64,000 nucleotides of DNA from Hexactinellida sp. DTS-2022 (Eukaryota; Porifera; Hexactinellida): the NCBI GenBank assembly GCA_028753945.1, contig JAPNXP010000013.1, positions 558,001 through 622,000 on the forward strand, in the 5' to 3' direction. The translations under genes and the position numbers were made by a program. A model generated the notes under the pieces. The model did not search any database, was not told where the DNA came from, and saw only the letters and a program-made list of their open reading frames with translations. Positions 1 through 11,282 of the stretch are shown piece by piece. Numbering within the stretch: the first letter of the stretch is position 1; each line of letters opens with the position of its first letter.

Positions 1-239
1 TCCCTAGTATACAATTCATATACCTAAATAGCACAAGGATGACAAATGTTGAGAGTATTGTTAGGGATCTGCCCCAGTGGTTCTCCCAATATAGCTATAG
101 TTGGCCAGATAGACTAATAGAATATTAATGCTGTTTTAACTGCATGCTGATCTCCCTGGGCTTCAGAGCTGGCTCCTTTATATAGGCTGCCAGTCATCTG
201 TCCATTATCTGCTAACACAATACAACTACTCCTAACATA
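1..239. other. AT-rich non-coding sequence at the window edge
   Basis: No open frame or recognisable motif is seen. The stretch ends at the TA dinucleotide that flanks the Tc1-like element starting at 240. Confidence 0.4.
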
Positions 240-801
240 CACTAAGCAGCCAAAAGTATTTGGACAATATAAATTTTAATGCACAGACAATTCTCGCCTG
301 GTAACTTATTAAGGGCTATCTAAACTATTCTGAAATAACTATAAATATCTTATTATAGATATACATTACAAAATATTGCGATTTCAATTAAATTTTGAAA
401 ATTTCCACGAAGTGGCACAAGTGTTTCTGCCACGTGCCACATGTGGCATAAGTGGCACAAATGGAAATGTTGCTGAATCACAGTAGAAAATATTCGGATT
501 GATTTGAAATTATGTACTTAGAGTAATTTAACCATGTGGAATTCAAATCCGCTATCAGAATTAAAATATTAACATTGCATCTTAATGATCAATAATTAAT
601 TATTTAATTAGCTAATTATATATTTAATAAGTTTAACGCCTCACAAAAATGTAAATTCAAAGATTTTGCTGTTTTATTATACTTTATATATCGTTTCATG
701 TTTATTGCCATTTTGTAGCATCTAGTAATGTTATTATGCTGTATAACCTCAAATGTATGAATACAAATTATTCCTGTTCAAATACTTTTGGCCGGTTAGT
801 G
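240..801. mobile_element. Tc1/mariner-like MITE (562 bp)
   Basis: The ends form terminal inverted repeats: CACTAAGCAGCCAAAAGTAT at the left and the complement of CACTAACCGGCCAAAAGTAT at the right. A TA dinucleotide flanks each side (238-239 and 802-803), the Tc1/mariner target duplication. The core 'CCAAAAGTATTTG' resembles Tc1-like termini of animals. No transposase frame lies inside, so this is a non-autonomous copy. Confidence 0.75.
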
Positions 802-911
802 TATAGCCAACTAGTCATACAAACACAACACAATTACTGAACACAAATTACCACTAGTCATCATACACAATACAATTACTGCACATTAATTATAATGTAA
901 TGTAGTCCTGT

Positions 912-950
912 GTTGTTGGGGTTCCCCAGCATTGGGGAATCCACAACAAC
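912..950. repeat. Short hairpin with three-base loop
   Basis: GTTGTTGGGGTTCCCCA pairs with TTGGGGAATCCACAACAAC across a short GCA loop with few mismatches. The surrounding 802-1263 is AT-rich non-coding sequence in which I see no gene. The hairpin could be a MITE end or a folded remnant. Confidence 0.5.
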
Positions 951-1359
951 TATAGAATACGATTTAATATCAATTTAATGCCTATAATATTATAGAGTTT
1001 CTAAACATGGGGATATGATACAAAAAAAAATGTTGACGAAAATCGCTCTTTTTCATATTTGTCGGCCATCTTTTTCATTTTACACACAATAAAATTTGAA
1101 TCTCCGGAGGGCTCCTATGCTAATATTTATCGATATGCCCTAAGGGTTCCTCATGCCAAATTTGGTGCTTTTATCCGCCATGTAACCGTAATCGTTAAAT
1201 ATAGCCCTAAGCCACCTCACAATTTATACTACCCACTAAAGACTAAACAATCAATAATCAATTAATACAAATTATACTTGAAATACTTGGGAGTTTTCAC
1301 ACCTGACAGCTTTATATACATTTGTGTAGCAACATATCACACCCCTCTGAATCAAGAGT

Positions 1360-1596
1360 CTACTCCACAGGACGATATCCCAGACCTGAATAGAACTTGC
1401 AGGCTTCTTTAAACGCGCTAGCGGTCTTTATGCACACTTGTTTATAGCCTTGCTTCTCTATCGCGGTTTCCAACATATTCATCAGTTCATTTCCCAGTCC
1501 CTCTCTCCTGGACTCGGGTACGATATACAACTTGCGTATCTCTACGCAGTCTATTCCTCTGGCAATCCTATGGTAAGCAGCTGTTGCTACGACGAT
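1360..1596 (-). pseudogene. GNAT acetyltransferase fragment (C-terminal half)
   Basis: The minus strand encodes VVATAAYHRIARG, the acetyl-CoA-binding loop RREGLG and a FY..LGYRPVE segment. These match the C-terminal halves of the intact GNAT genes at 15004-15516 and 17325-17837. The N-terminal half is missing: near 1590 the sequence jumps into an unrelated repeat that also occurs at 2841-2900. A stop follows RPVE, so the last ~16 residues are also lost. The open frame from 1671 fuses repeat-derived residues to the GNAT part and is not a real gene. This is a truncated relic of the GNAT-bearing element. Confidence 0.75.
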
Positions 1597-1920
1597 GAAA
1601 TCGATGCCAAAAGAGCGCAATGGTAGAGAACCTGGAGTAAAATTATCAGAAAAATAAAAAAGAGTTTGCAAATTGCTACAAGAACCAGCATTATGTATAT
1701 TGCCAGGGCATTATGCTTTTGCATATTGCCCATAACATATATACTAGAAGATCGCAAGAGCTAATTTTAGACATACAGTGTTATTTTAGGGCAGGCTCGG
1801 ATATGTTGAAATCTCGAATGGAGTTAAGATTTAACTGTCACATTATAAAAGTGTTAATTTTCTTGCACACGAGCTCTTCGATCTCGGTTCGGTTAACTCC
1901 TCACTAAACTAATGAGTATA
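1597..1920 (+). repeat. Foldback-arm segment (minisatellite and collapsed hairpin cassette)
   Basis: The segment repeats the arm of the GNAT element. It has the 'cattatg..ttgcc' minisatellite, the 'agatcgcaagagctaattt' block and, near 1868-1909, 'cacgagctcttcgatctcgg' followed by 'ttaactcctcactaaac'. The same order is seen at 2880-3160 and 14370-14640, and reversed at 9475-9640 and 18657-18830. It is non-coding. Confidence 0.7.
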
Positions 1921-2084
1921 TATGTTAATAGATTTTTCCACTTAATCTGGTCGAAATTTCACAGGATTTCTAGGAAGGAATTATATTATGGCTTAAAATA
2001 TTTTCGGTTAATAGATTTCACCGCTTAATCGGGTCAAAGCAAACTGGTCTCGAGGTGACCCTATTAAGCGGAGTCGACTATATA
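1921..2084. mobile_element. Pogo-like MITE, family A (5'-damaged copy)
   Basis: The right end reads CTATTAAGCGGAGTCGACT, the family A terminus seen intact at 7305-7488. The internal sequence repeats 'ttaatcgg(g)tc' and 'ggttaatagattt' in both orientations. The left terminus is eroded. Related copies are at 13045-13160 and 22848-23004. Confidence 0.6.
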
Positions 2085-2094
2085 TATATTGTGA

Positions 2095-2150
2095 GAGTGG
2101 TCAGGCCATGGCCTGATCGGCCTGACCGCTCCCGCCGGCCCTATATATAT
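2095..2150. repeat. Palindromic GC-rich mini-element
   Basis: A palindrome centred on TCAGGCCATGGCCTGA is followed by a CAGGGCCGGCGGGAGC-type end in the reverse orientation, embedded in ATATAT tracts. Related ends occur at 12059-12176 and 20452-20566. Confidence 0.5.
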
Positions 2151-2189
2151 ATTTATATATAAATATATTGAACACACAAATTGAGTTTC

Positions 2190-2880
2190 TAAGCATAGAT
2201 ATGCTATTAGGTGGCACAAAAAAGAAGTATTAGATCTGTAGGGTTTATGTGATTTTTTTCTTTTCTAGTAATTGATTTATAATTCACCCATTAATATTAT
2301 TTCGAAAGTTTGATAATTGTCGTCAGATTCTTCGTCTCATTCAATAAATTGCTGATTGTACAGTACACTATTTTGCATTTTATTCGTTCAATATTAATTT
2401 GCCTACTTGTCCTCTCTGGAATTTTTTCCTCACAAAGAAATATCGTCTGTGTCGGCTAACTATAGATTGCACAATATGTCGTTAGTTTTGATTCAATAAA
2501 AACACATTTCCACATTACTAATGTTTGTCCACGTTGTATTACAATTTGTGGATTTGTGCTGGACATTGATGACGTTAAGCCTTCTGAATTATCAGCCGGA
2601 GCATGTGCCATGAGATGCAACTTATTATACAGAAAAGCAGTGATTGGAATTTTATGCGACGCATTGCAAAAAGTCTTGTTATCGTTTCGCTTATGTTGGT
2701 ATGAGTGAAAGCAGAGTTGCATGCCGGGCCGCACAACCAGCACGACACACCACGATAACGACTGACCTGACCTGATAAATAAATTCAGTGATAATCTGTA
2801 GCATATCACGTTTGATATGAACTAGTGGACGTAGAAAGTTGAAATCGATACCAAACGACGCGCAATGGTGGAGAACCTGG
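2190..2880 (-). repeat. Dispersed repeat block X (minus orientation)
   Basis: This is the reverse complement of the block at 12240-13020 and also matches 22334-22840. A more diverged version is split around the hAT element at 56669-57481. Recognisable segments are 'tgtgtcgtgctggttgtgcg', 'cttgacgtcat' and 'cagcaatttattgaatgaga'. Open frames in it are short and shift between copies. It is an old dispersed element of unknown class. Confidence 0.7.
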
Positions 2881-3649
2881 GAGTAAAATTATCAGAAAAA
2901 TAAAAAAGAGTTTGCAAATTGCTACAAGAACCAGCATTATGCATATTGCCAGGGTATTATGCTTTTGCATATTGCCCATAACATATATACTAGAAGATCG
3001 CAAGAGCTAATTTTAGGCATACAGTGTTATTTAGGGCAGGCTCGGATATATTGAAATCTCGAATGGAGTTAAGATTTATCTGTCACATTATACAAGTGTT
3101 AATTTTCTTGCACACGAACTCTTCGATCTCGGTTCGGTTAACTCCTCACTAAACCATTGAGTATATAGTTAGCAAATATTTATCATTGTTATATACATCC
3201 GTTTCTACGATTTTGCATACTTCTAATTTGTTCACCTATAATACCCCTTGAAGCTAACTTCTAGGTTGATTTTGAATTTTCATTAATTTGTTTACATTTT
3301 TGTAAACAACAACAATAAATTTTCATGTCAAATTTTGTAAATGTGAATTTCGAAATCAGCAATTTTGTTTACATATTATAACATTTGGAAGTTAGTCTCT
3401 ACCTCAATTATAAATGCGTAATCTATTAACTTATCACTTTATATTACCCACTAAACGATCAATATAAAATTTTATCAATTATTACAAATTATACATGAAA
3501 TACTTGGGAGTCTTGACACCTGACAGCTTTATATACTTTTGTGTAGCAACATATCACACCCCTCTGAATCAAGAGTCTCCTCCACAGGACGATATCCCAG
3601 AGCTGAATAGAACTTGCAGGCTTCTTTAAACGCGCTAGCGGTCTTTATA
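2881..3649 (+). repeat. Truncated arm of the GNAT foldback element, with GNAT 3' end
   Basis: In order, the segment holds the minisatellite, the collapsed hairpin cassette (3112-3155), one unit of the 142-bp repeat (about 3220-3410) and the last ~40 codons of the GNAT gene on the minus strand (about 3510-3649). The GNAT sequence is cut where a pogo-like MITE begins at 3650. The order equals 14370-15115 in the palindrome. Confidence 0.75.
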
Positions 3650-3799
3650 CAGTCAGGTTCTTTTATTATGAACATTCAAGGGACCAAAAATTGTGTTTAT
3701 AATAGAGATACTTCATAATATGCGAACTCAACTTAATACAAACCCTATGTAAGTTGTTAAATTGGGACCGTAGGGTTTGTTCATATTAAAAAATCTTCA
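3650..3799. mobile_element. Pogo-like MITE, truncated copy
   Basis: It starts CAGTCAGGTTCTTTTATTAT after a TA and is nearly identical to the first 150 bp of the complete copy at 4600-4793. The right end is replaced by the large repeat that begins at about 3800. Confidence 0.7.
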
Positions 3800-4599
3800 T
3801 ATTAACCGCTAATACCGGTTAACTGTTGCGGATTTTAGTGATCATTTAACCGATATGTTAATATTACAATTAGAAGTACGTACAAATTTTTGGATAAAAG
3901 TGTGAATTTACACGCATTTTGTTCAGAATATAATAATTGTTTATCTTATTACCCATAGTAACACGATATATTTTGGTGACAACAGTGTAGAAGTAACCTT
4001 GAAGTGATAAACTTGTACGTATGTTAATTGACTTATATAGTACTTGGTAAAATGAATGTATTTGTCGGTACTACAATTTATATATTTTCTGAGAAATGTC
4101 TATATATTTTGTTTTAACTTTCAGTGGCGGTTAACCGGTTAACCGTAGTGTGAAGACAATCGTAACTGTGGCCTCAAAACGGTTAACCAACCCCACCCTT
4201 AACTATTGTTTATACAAAGCTGGATTTGTTAACCGGCTGGCTAACAGCTTAACTGTTGATATTAAATATCGGTTAGCGGTTACAGATTTCGTTAACCAGT
4301 TAGCCGGTCTGTTGATAATCATCAGTATTATTTGAAATTATCTTACAGTACATCCTCGCTAGTCCGAACAGGAGATCCAACGTATATTACAATGGAATTA
4401 TATATTAATAAGTCTCTGACAATTATTAGGTAGTATACTACATGTTTAGTTTGGATTAAAAGGTTTGGACAAGTTTGATCCAAATTATCGGAATCTCATG
4501 TATAGAGGCCAATAGAAAATGTATTACTTCACTAATCGGAACAGAATGTATTGAATCGGAACACCTCTGTTGGGATTAGCCAGGAAGTACATATAAATA

Positions 4600-4793
4600 C
4601 AGTCAGGTTCTTTTATTATGAACATTCAAGGGACCAAAAATTGTGTTCATAATAGAGAGACTTCATAATAAGCGAACTCAACTTAATACAAACCCTATGT
4701 AAGTTGTTAAATTGGGACCGTAGGATTTGTTCATAATAAAAAATCTTCATATTAAGCAGACGAAATCTTGTTCATAATAAGCAGACCTGACTG
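4600..4793. mobile_element. Pogo-like MITE, complete (194 bp)
   Basis: The termini are CAGTCAGGTT and AACCTGACTG-like (the right end reads CAGACCTGACTG). TA flanks both sides (4598-4599, 4794-4795). The internal sequence is AT-rich and non-coding. Confidence 0.8.
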
Positions 4794-6413
4794 TAATTAA
4801 AAATATCTGAATTTTGTTGGAAAAGATGATCATAAATCAATTTCTCATTACCACAATGACCACATTATATATTTTCTGTAACTACACTGTTTCTAACTTG
4901 TTCAAATTGGGAAATGTATTAGTTAATGTACTACTTATCGGGTAATACTTTATAATACTGAGTCCTACACTGTAGTATAACAAAACGAATCATACCTGTA
5001 GCCTCAGAACGGTTAACAACCCCACCCTTGGTTTATAGGAATTTACTACGTATGGAAATGCATAGATTTAAGATTACCATATTCTAACAAAATTCATATA
5101 ATTTAGTGTTTTATATACGCAATTACATTGATATTATTTAACTAGATTAACAGACCGGTAACTACTCAATTAAATCTGTAACAGTTAACCAATATTAGCA
5201 GCGATTAAGCGGTCACCCGGCGAACCGAATTTAGTCTAGAGCTGTGAATTGAGTCTTTATGTTCAAATTAAAATAGGTATCATTTCGCCCCTCATAATAT
5301 TATTTGGGGTGGCCGTTAATAGACAGCCGGGACCCCGGATCAAAACATCTTGAATAAGAGGGTTACGAGATAGCAAAACAATTATTGAACTACCAGAATT
5401 ACAACTGGTGGATAACCTTAATCCTTAAGATTGCACTATTGTTAGCCCGCCTATGGTCTCGCGGGCTACCAAATCCGGCAGTGCTTAAGCATACCACAAT
5501 AATCTATTTATTAAATGCACAATAGTTCTTTGTGAGTGTGTGTGTGTTTGACCAGATTACATTAAAGTAATTCGGAGATAAAAAAAAGCATCTCCGATTT
5601 GAGATAAAAACTAACGAAGGGCCTGCATTTGTCCGACTCCGTATGTCGGCATTTGTCCAAAATTCCAAATATCAAATGTTTAGAATTTCCTACTTCTTTG
5701 TCTCTATGTTTTATGCTGGCATTTCTCCGACTGTTTATTAATTATCGTAATGTGAGTATTCAATAACAGTTGTAATTTATTTATGTTTTCACTCAACACA
5801 ATATTTGTTTGATATATGTACTTTTCAGATCTTGTGTTTGATTTAAACATGATATATTGGCTAATAATAGAATACGTATAAGAAATATATTATTGCTATT
5901 TAGTAATTGGTATTTAAATTAACATGGATTTTACTTTGGCTCAATACAAATAAAATCGCTGTTCAAAATATAGAACATCTGAAGGTCGCAAGTTGTTTGT
6001 ATCCAAAAGAAAGATAATCAATTTACTAGGCTTGTGCTCTTTTTCGTAATGGATGCAATTGCGTCCACAGCTAAGCTCAGTCAAGAATGTAATCATATTA
6101 GTTAGTTTTCACAGTCAATATGTGTTACTGTGCTATTTTTTTTTTCAGTCGTTACATATGTAGCACTTTTTTATAGAGAGTGCTCTTGAATTAACATTTA
6201 ACAAGGCCTCTTAGTGTGTAAGAGGTTTTCTGCTGAGCACCCATTAGGGTCGCTGCCTATACTTACTCCTACGCACTTGACACCCACTATAGTTAGGGCT
6301 GACTTCGCACCTGTCCAAATATCATATTACTTAGTCAAAGTATAATGAAGCTTCTAGTTCTATATAATTAATTAATATGATTACAATACACATTTGTATG
6401 TTTGTTTGAAGGT

Positions 6414-6577
6414 ACGAGAAACGAAATGACTTTTCAGACCCTGTAGACATGCAAATTGGTGTAGATTGCCGCATTAAATTTAAAGAACTTGGATTAACAT
6501 GTCCTATTTGTCATTCACCAATTAAGAGCAGTTTGGAAATAATATCATTTAGAAGTTCCTTAATTCCCACACACTGA
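6414..6577 (+). pseudogene. Short coding-like relic with a CPIC..C-type motif
   Basis: Starting just after 'ttgtttgaag', a possible splice acceptor, the plus strand reads KRNDFSDPVDMQIG, then VDCRIKFKELGLTCPICHSP and about 15 more residues before the frame ends. The inverted copy (about 58770-58935) keeps the reading but has TYPLCHSP in place of TCPICHSP, losing one cysteine. I do not recognise the protein; it could be a Zn-binding fragment of a transposon protein. Conservation between the copies is expected from repeat ancestry and does not prove coding function. Confidence 0.3.
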
Positions 6578-7002
6578 CCTTGAGTTTGAGATTTTCTGAT
6601 TAATTCCCAATCTCATCCTAATTGCACTGGGATTAATCTTAAAATCTATAAAACTCTACTTCCCTTGGGATTAGGTCCCATCTCTGGTTGCATATTATAA
6701 CAATTGTTATTTTTAGACTACTTTTCCAATATTGAGAAAGTAGTCTAAAAAATGTCAACATCTTAGATTCGGAGAATTCCCACATACGGAGTTTGACGTA
6801 GTCTCGGAATGGGATTAGTAGGGCCCATAGGTTAGTCCATTACGGTGACATTGTGAGATCATTGCCCATTGGTGATTCAGTTGGCAAATTTTTGTATGTC
6901 CATGGCCCTACCAACCATACCAGAGCCTACGCCTTTGTATTGTTAATTTATAGATGCACATTTAAACACATTTACTACATAAATAGAACGTAATTACTAA
7001 TT

Positions 7003-7138
7003 TACTCGCTACACATTCTCAACTTTGTGATATTGATAAGCTGATTTAACAGCAAGACCAGCTATTAATTAAACTAAACCAACTAACAACACAACCAGCT
7101 TATCAAAAAACTCAACATTAATTTGAGAATGTGTCGCG
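7003..7138. mobile_element. MITE-like inverted-repeat element
   Basis: GCTACACATTCTCAA at the left is mirrored by TTGAGAATGTGTCGC at the right. A second inner pair is 'gataagctg' and 'cagcttatc'. It is about 136 bp and non-coding. The target duplication is unclear. Confidence 0.5.
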
Positions 7139-7304
7139 ATTTATTATGTTCTGTTTATGGTAAATGTATTGATAATTATATGTATTGAAGATTAAACTGG
7201 TGGCATGAGTGAAATGGTTTGAATTCGCGAGTGCGTACATATAACTCCCGTTGTAAGTTAGGCTCTATGTTAATTTGGAATATTCCTTAATTTGTTTACC
7301 TATA

Positions 7305-7488
7305 CAGTCAACTCCGCTTAATAGAGCCACCGGTTAATCGGTTTCTCCGCTTAATCGGGTCAAAATTTCACAGGATTTATAGGACAGAATTACAGTTTGG
7401 CTTACAATATTTTCGGTTAATCGGTTTCTCAGCTTAATCGGGTCAAACAACCTGGTCCTGAGGTGGCTCTATTAAGCGGAGTCGACTG
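7305..7488. mobile_element. Pogo-like MITE, family A, complete with empty site
   Basis: The element starts CAGTCAACTCCGCTTAATAG and ends CTATTAAGCGGAGTCGACTG, flanked by TA (7303-7304, 7489-7490). The paralogous stretch near 62645 reads 'gtttacctatattgtcaata' with a single TA and no insert, which is the unoccupied target. This fixes the element ends exactly. Confidence 0.85.
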
Positions 7489-8290
7489 TATTGTCAATAA
7501 CAACAACAAATAGACATAATAGAAATTTGTGAGTGTAAAATTCGTATTCAGCATATTTGTTTACCTAGTATTCACATTTGGAACTGAACAAATAAAGGGA
7601 TTAGATCTGGGATATAATTAATTTTAGAGAATGCTTATATAGAGCTGAGCTCTAGTAGAGTCCAATTTTTTCTAATACTAAAACCCCAGGCTTACTTTCT
7701 AAAGTTCAATTTCAAACCCTGGGGAAAACTGACCTTTCTCAGTGCCTGAATACACATACACACTGTTCTCTCTAATAGTCCACCAGTGGGAAATTGGCCC
7801 AAAGTGGACTATTAGAGAATATGGACTATTACAGATATATACAGGGCCGTAGGAACACGGGCGGCAGGTGCGGCCTAGGCCGCACCAATATTTTAGGTGC
7901 CTGCATCAAAATTCGGGTTATATACTGCGAATCAATTAAGTGAAGTCACTTGGCCGCACCAATAATAATTGGCTTACGACGGGCTTGATATAAATAGTTG
8001 ATTTGGACAAGTAAATATGTGGACTATTAGAAAGGTGGACTATTAGAGAAGTGGACAATTAGAGAGAACAGACTGTACTGAAAAACTGAACTCTACTAGA
8101 GCTGGCTCTATCTAAATGATTTGTTAATTTTAACAACCCATAATATTTAGCTAAAACATTTTCTATAATTATGACTCAATCTCGCCTAGAAGAAATGAGC
8201 CTCAATTTGGACAAGTCCAAAATGAGTCTCAGTTTGTACTAGGCGAAATTGAGTCTCAATTTGGACTGAAACTCAATTTCGCTTGCGACA
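7489..8290 (+). repeat. Dispersed repeat shared with 62640-62930
   Basis: The outer parts (7489-7620 and 8127-8290) align directly with 62645-62900, which lacks the ~500 bp in between. That intervening part holds the MITEs at 7759-8075. The right part contains inverted copies of 'tgagtctcaatttggac'. It is non-coding. Confidence 0.6.
7759..8075. mobile_element. TA-flanked MITE with nested insertion
   Basis: The ends are CACACTGTTCTCTCTAATAG and, in reverse complement, CAGTCTGTTCTCTCTAATTG. TA flanks both sides. Inside, 'gtggactattagag' recurs. A second, GC-richer element (about 7842-7987, starting CAGGGCCGTAGG and ending ACGGGCTTG) is nested in it. Confidence 0.65.
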
Positions 8291-9016
8291 TATACACGTG
8301 TTTTGCTTCTTTATCGCGGTTTCCAACATATTCATCAATTCATTTCCCAGTCCCTCTCTCCTGGACTCAGGCACGATATACAACTTGTATCTCAACAGTC
8401 TGTTCCTCTGGCAATCCTATGGTACGCAGCTGTTGCTACGATGACTCCTTCTTTCTCGAGACGAAGAACTCCCCCCTCCCGTCTTTATGGTAGAACTCCT
8501 CAACTCGAAGTGCGTCCTCGCCGCCCGCTCCTGGCCTTGTATCCAGCGCTAGCCCATAGGGCCGCAAGCAGTCCCCTATCAGCTGCACTACTCTCTCTCT
8601 CTGTCCGTAGCCAGCCAGGCTCGCGTCATATAGCCTTTGTAAGCAGATCTGAATTCTGTGGCGCTACATATGACGCGAGCCTGGCTGGCTACGGACAGAG
8701 AGAGAGTAGTGCAGCTGATAGGGGACTGCTTGCGGCCCTATGGGCTAGCGCTGGATACAAGGCCAGGGGGTCCGGCGAGGACGCACTTCGAGTCGAGGAG
8801 TTCTACCATAAAGACGGGAGGGGGGAGTTCTTCGTCTCGGAGAAAGAAGGAGTCGTCGTAGCAACAGCTGCGTACCATAGGATTGCCAGGGGAACAGACT
8901 GCGTAGAGATACACAGGTTTTATATCGTGCCTGAGTCCAGGAGAGAGGGACTGGGAAATGAATTGATGAATATGTTGGAAACCGCGATAGAGAAGCAAGG
9001 CTATAAACACGTGTAC
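8291..9016. repeat. GNAT gene hairpin (collapsed palindrome, ~340-bp arms, 38-bp loop)
   Basis: The left arm 8291-8630 is an antisense copy of the GNAT gene and the right arm 8669-9016 is the sense copy. They are joined head to head at the gene 5' ends by a 38-bp spacer that itself comes from the GNAT N-terminal coding region. In the intact palindrome the two genes are 1.8 kb apart, so this copy has lost the central spacer. Confidence 0.8.
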
Positions 9017-9184
9017 ATTAAGACCGCAGGCGTGTTTAAAGAAGCCTGCAAGTTCTATTTAGCTCTGGGATATCGTCGTGTGGAGGAGACTCTTGATTCA
9101 GTGAGATGTGATTTGTTGTTACACAAATCTATATTATTAAATCTCGATTGTTGTGTGTTTGTGTGTTTGTCCGGATTGTATTAA
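8671..9184 (+). pseudogene. GNAT acetyltransferase pseudogene
   Basis: Reading starts at MTRAWLATDRERVV, equivalent to residue 16 of the intact protein. The first 15 codons are in the hairpin loop and partly inverted. A one-base loss in the G-run near 8765-8775 shifts the frame after 'LDTRPG'. The rest (GEDALRVEEF, RREGLG, KFYLALGYR) continues in the next frame up to the former C-terminus and then into repeat DNA. The long frame beginning at 8303 is an accident of reading through the antisense arm into the sense arm. It is non-functional as written. Confidence 0.75.
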
Positions 9185-9990
9185 AGTGATGGGGGAATAG
9201 AAACCGCAATTAATATTGGGATATAACTAACTTTCAAATGTTATAATAGGTAAACAAGTATGCTGAACACGAATTTCGCGTTTATAAATTTCTCATATGA
9301 ATATTTGTTGTTGTTGTTTGCACAAATAGGTAAACAAATTACTGAAAATTCAAAATCAACGTAGAAGTTAGCTTCAAGGGGTATTATAGGTGAACAAATT
9401 AGAAGTATGCAAAATCGTAGGAAGGGATGTATATAATAATGATAAATATTTGCTAACTATACTGTATACTCATTGGTTTAGTGAGGAGTTAACCCAACCG
9501 AGATCGAAGAGCTCGTGTGCAAGAAACTTAAAACTTTTATGATGTGACAGTTAAATCTTATCTCCATTCGAGATTTCAACATATCCGAGCCTGCCCTATA
9601 ATAACACTGTATGTCTAAAATTAGCTCTTGCGATCTTCTAGTATATATGTTATGTTATGGGAAATATGCTAAATTGGGCATTTTGCATTTTTCCCTGGCA
9701 ATATGCATAATGCTGGTTCTTGTAGCAATTTGCAAACTCTTTAGGCAAGTGCATAATGCTGGTTTTTGTGGCAATTTGCATAATGCCAATCATACCTACC
9801 AGACAAATTGAATAATGTCCAGCAATATGCAAAGTAGCTTTCACATAGTGATAGTTTTTTTGAGAATTGTTTAATGTTGTTAGTTTGTTCTTAACTGAAA
9901 ACAAATAAATGTCTACTAAGGGGCGGACCCATCTGAAATTGTTGTATTTTACTATCCGGCTAATTTGAATTTATATTAATTATACAGAAT
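9185..9990 (-). repeat. Outer arm of the GNAT foldback element (single-sided copy)
   Basis: Downstream of the GNAT pseudogene the order equals the right arm of the palindrome. It runs through one 142-bp unit (9240-9390), the collapsed cassette (9475-9518, reversed), the 'ctcttgcgatcttctagtat' block, the minisatellite (9650-9840) and the terminal stretch 'ctactaaggggcggacccat'. It ends in the sequence also found at 19083-19200. Confidence 0.7.
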
Positions 9991-10060
9991 ATAATAATCA
10001 ATCCAAGTATATACAGTGAACAGTGTTATTATAATTTACAAACTGACCCTTTATATAATA

Positions 10061-10137
10061 CGAGCCCTTCGGTCTCGGTCGCTTTGCGACAGATCGGTGC
10101 TACGCACCTCAAGTTAACGGCCAGTACGCGGCCTTAC
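10061..10137 (+). repeat. Triloop hairpin cassette, copy 1
   Basis: Consecutive stems are GTCGC-TTT-GCGAC and GGTGC-TAC-GCACC, and a GGCC..GGCC pair in which one stem base has changed. They are bounded by 'cgagcccttcggtctcg' on the left and 'cttactcctcactaaac' on the right. The flanks match those of the collapsed cassettes in the GNAT arms. Confidence 0.7.
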
Positions 10138-10189
10138 TCCTCACTAAACAATTGACTACATAGTTAGTAATATTTGTCATAGTTATATA

Positions 10190-11230
10190 CTTATAATAAG
10201 CGTTGAAAGCTAGCTTCTAGGTTGATTTTGAATTTTCATTAATTTGTTTACCTATTTGTGTAAACAACAACAACAAATATTCATATTACAAATTTATAAT
10301 TGCGAAATTCGGGTTCAGCATACTTGTTTACCTATAATACAGTGGAAGCCGCTTAATCGGGACGCCTCGGGAGTAGGAATTTAGTCGCGTTTATCCTGTT
10401 CTCCCGATTAACCGATATTCTTTATACTATTTGATACGAATTGGTTTCCAAAGCCTCGTCCCGAATAACCGAATTTCCCGATTAACCGTCTCCCGATTAA
10501 GCGGCTTCCACTGTACCTGTTGAAAGCAAACTTCTAGGTTGATTTTGAAATTTCATTAATTTGTTTACCTATTTGTGTAAACAACAACAACAAATATTCA
10601 TATTACAAATTTTTAATTGCGAAATTCGGGTTCAGCATACTTGTTTACCTATAATACCTGTTGAAAGCAAACTTCTAGGTTGATTTTGAAATTTCATTAA
10701 TTTGTTTACCTATTTGTGTATACAACAACAACAAATATTTATATTATGAATTTGTAATTGCGAAATTCAGGTTCAGCATACTTGTTTACCTATAATACCT
10801 GTTGAAAGCAAACTTCTAGGTTGATTTTGAAATTTCATTAATTTGTTTACCTATTTGTGTATACAACAACAACAAATATTCATATTATAAATTTGTAAAT
10901 GCGAAATTTCGAAATCAGCATACATATTTACCTATAATACCCGTTGTAAACTAACTTCTAGCTTGATTTTGAATTTCTTTAATTTGTTTACCTATTTTGC
11001 GTAAACAACAACAACAAATATTCATATTGGAAATTTATAAATGCGAAATTCGGGTTCAGCATAATTGTTTACCTATAATACCCATTGAAAGCTAACTTCT
11101 AGGTTGATTTTGAATTTTCATTAATTTGTTTAATTATTTTGGGTAAACAACAACAATAAATATTCATATTAGAAATTTATAAATTCGAAATTCGTATTCA
11201 GCATACTTGTTTACCTAGGTATTATAACAT
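10190..11230 (+). repeat. 142-bp tandem array, plus orientation (~6-7 units)
   Basis: Each unit contains 'cttctaggttgattttga', 'gtttacctatttgtg', 'aacaacaacaacaaatattc' and 'aaattcgggttcagcatac', spaced about 140-150 bp apart. The array is interrupted by the MITE at 10340-10513. The same unit in the opposite orientation forms the array at 19508-20153, and single units occur in every GNAT-element arm. Confidence 0.85.
10340..10513. mobile_element. Pogo-like MITE, family B (174 bp)
   Basis: The termini are CAGTGGAAGCCGCTTAATCG and CGATTAAGCGGCTTCCACTG, flanked by TA. Neighbouring array units read 'cctataatacctgttg' without an insert, giving the empty site. It is inserted in a 142-bp repeat unit. 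Confidence 0.88.
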
Positions 11231-11282
11231 TTGTTTACCAATTATAACATTTGAAAGTTAGTTTATATCTCATATATTTTAA

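Larger units (their letters stand above)
3800..6770. repeat. Large repeat, left copy (inverted partner of 58483-62350)
   Basis: This block matches the reverse complement of 58.5-62.3 kb over its whole length. Shared landmarks are 'ccggttaac' tracts, a 'cgggctaacaatag' segment near 5435, a 'gtccgactccgtatgtcgg' stretch near 5632, and 'gcatattataacaattgtta' near 6700. No long frame is present. It is probably a large decayed mobile element of unknown class. This copy is additionally broken by the MITE at 4600-4793. Confidence 0.7.

Noticed and set aside
1059..1265. 68-codon frame upstream of the first GNAT fragment
   Set aside because: Low-complexity reading in repeat DNA; no homologous frame elsewhere.
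8303..9184. 293-codon open frame as a fusion protein
   Set aside because: Its first 120 codons are the antisense arm of the GNAT hairpin and the rest is the sense arm; it is a by-product of the palindrome.
10061..10137. Hairpin cassette as a tRNA or tRNA-derived SINE
   Set aside because: There is no acceptor stem, no A/B box at proper spacing and no anticodon arm; the stems are only 4-6 bp in series.
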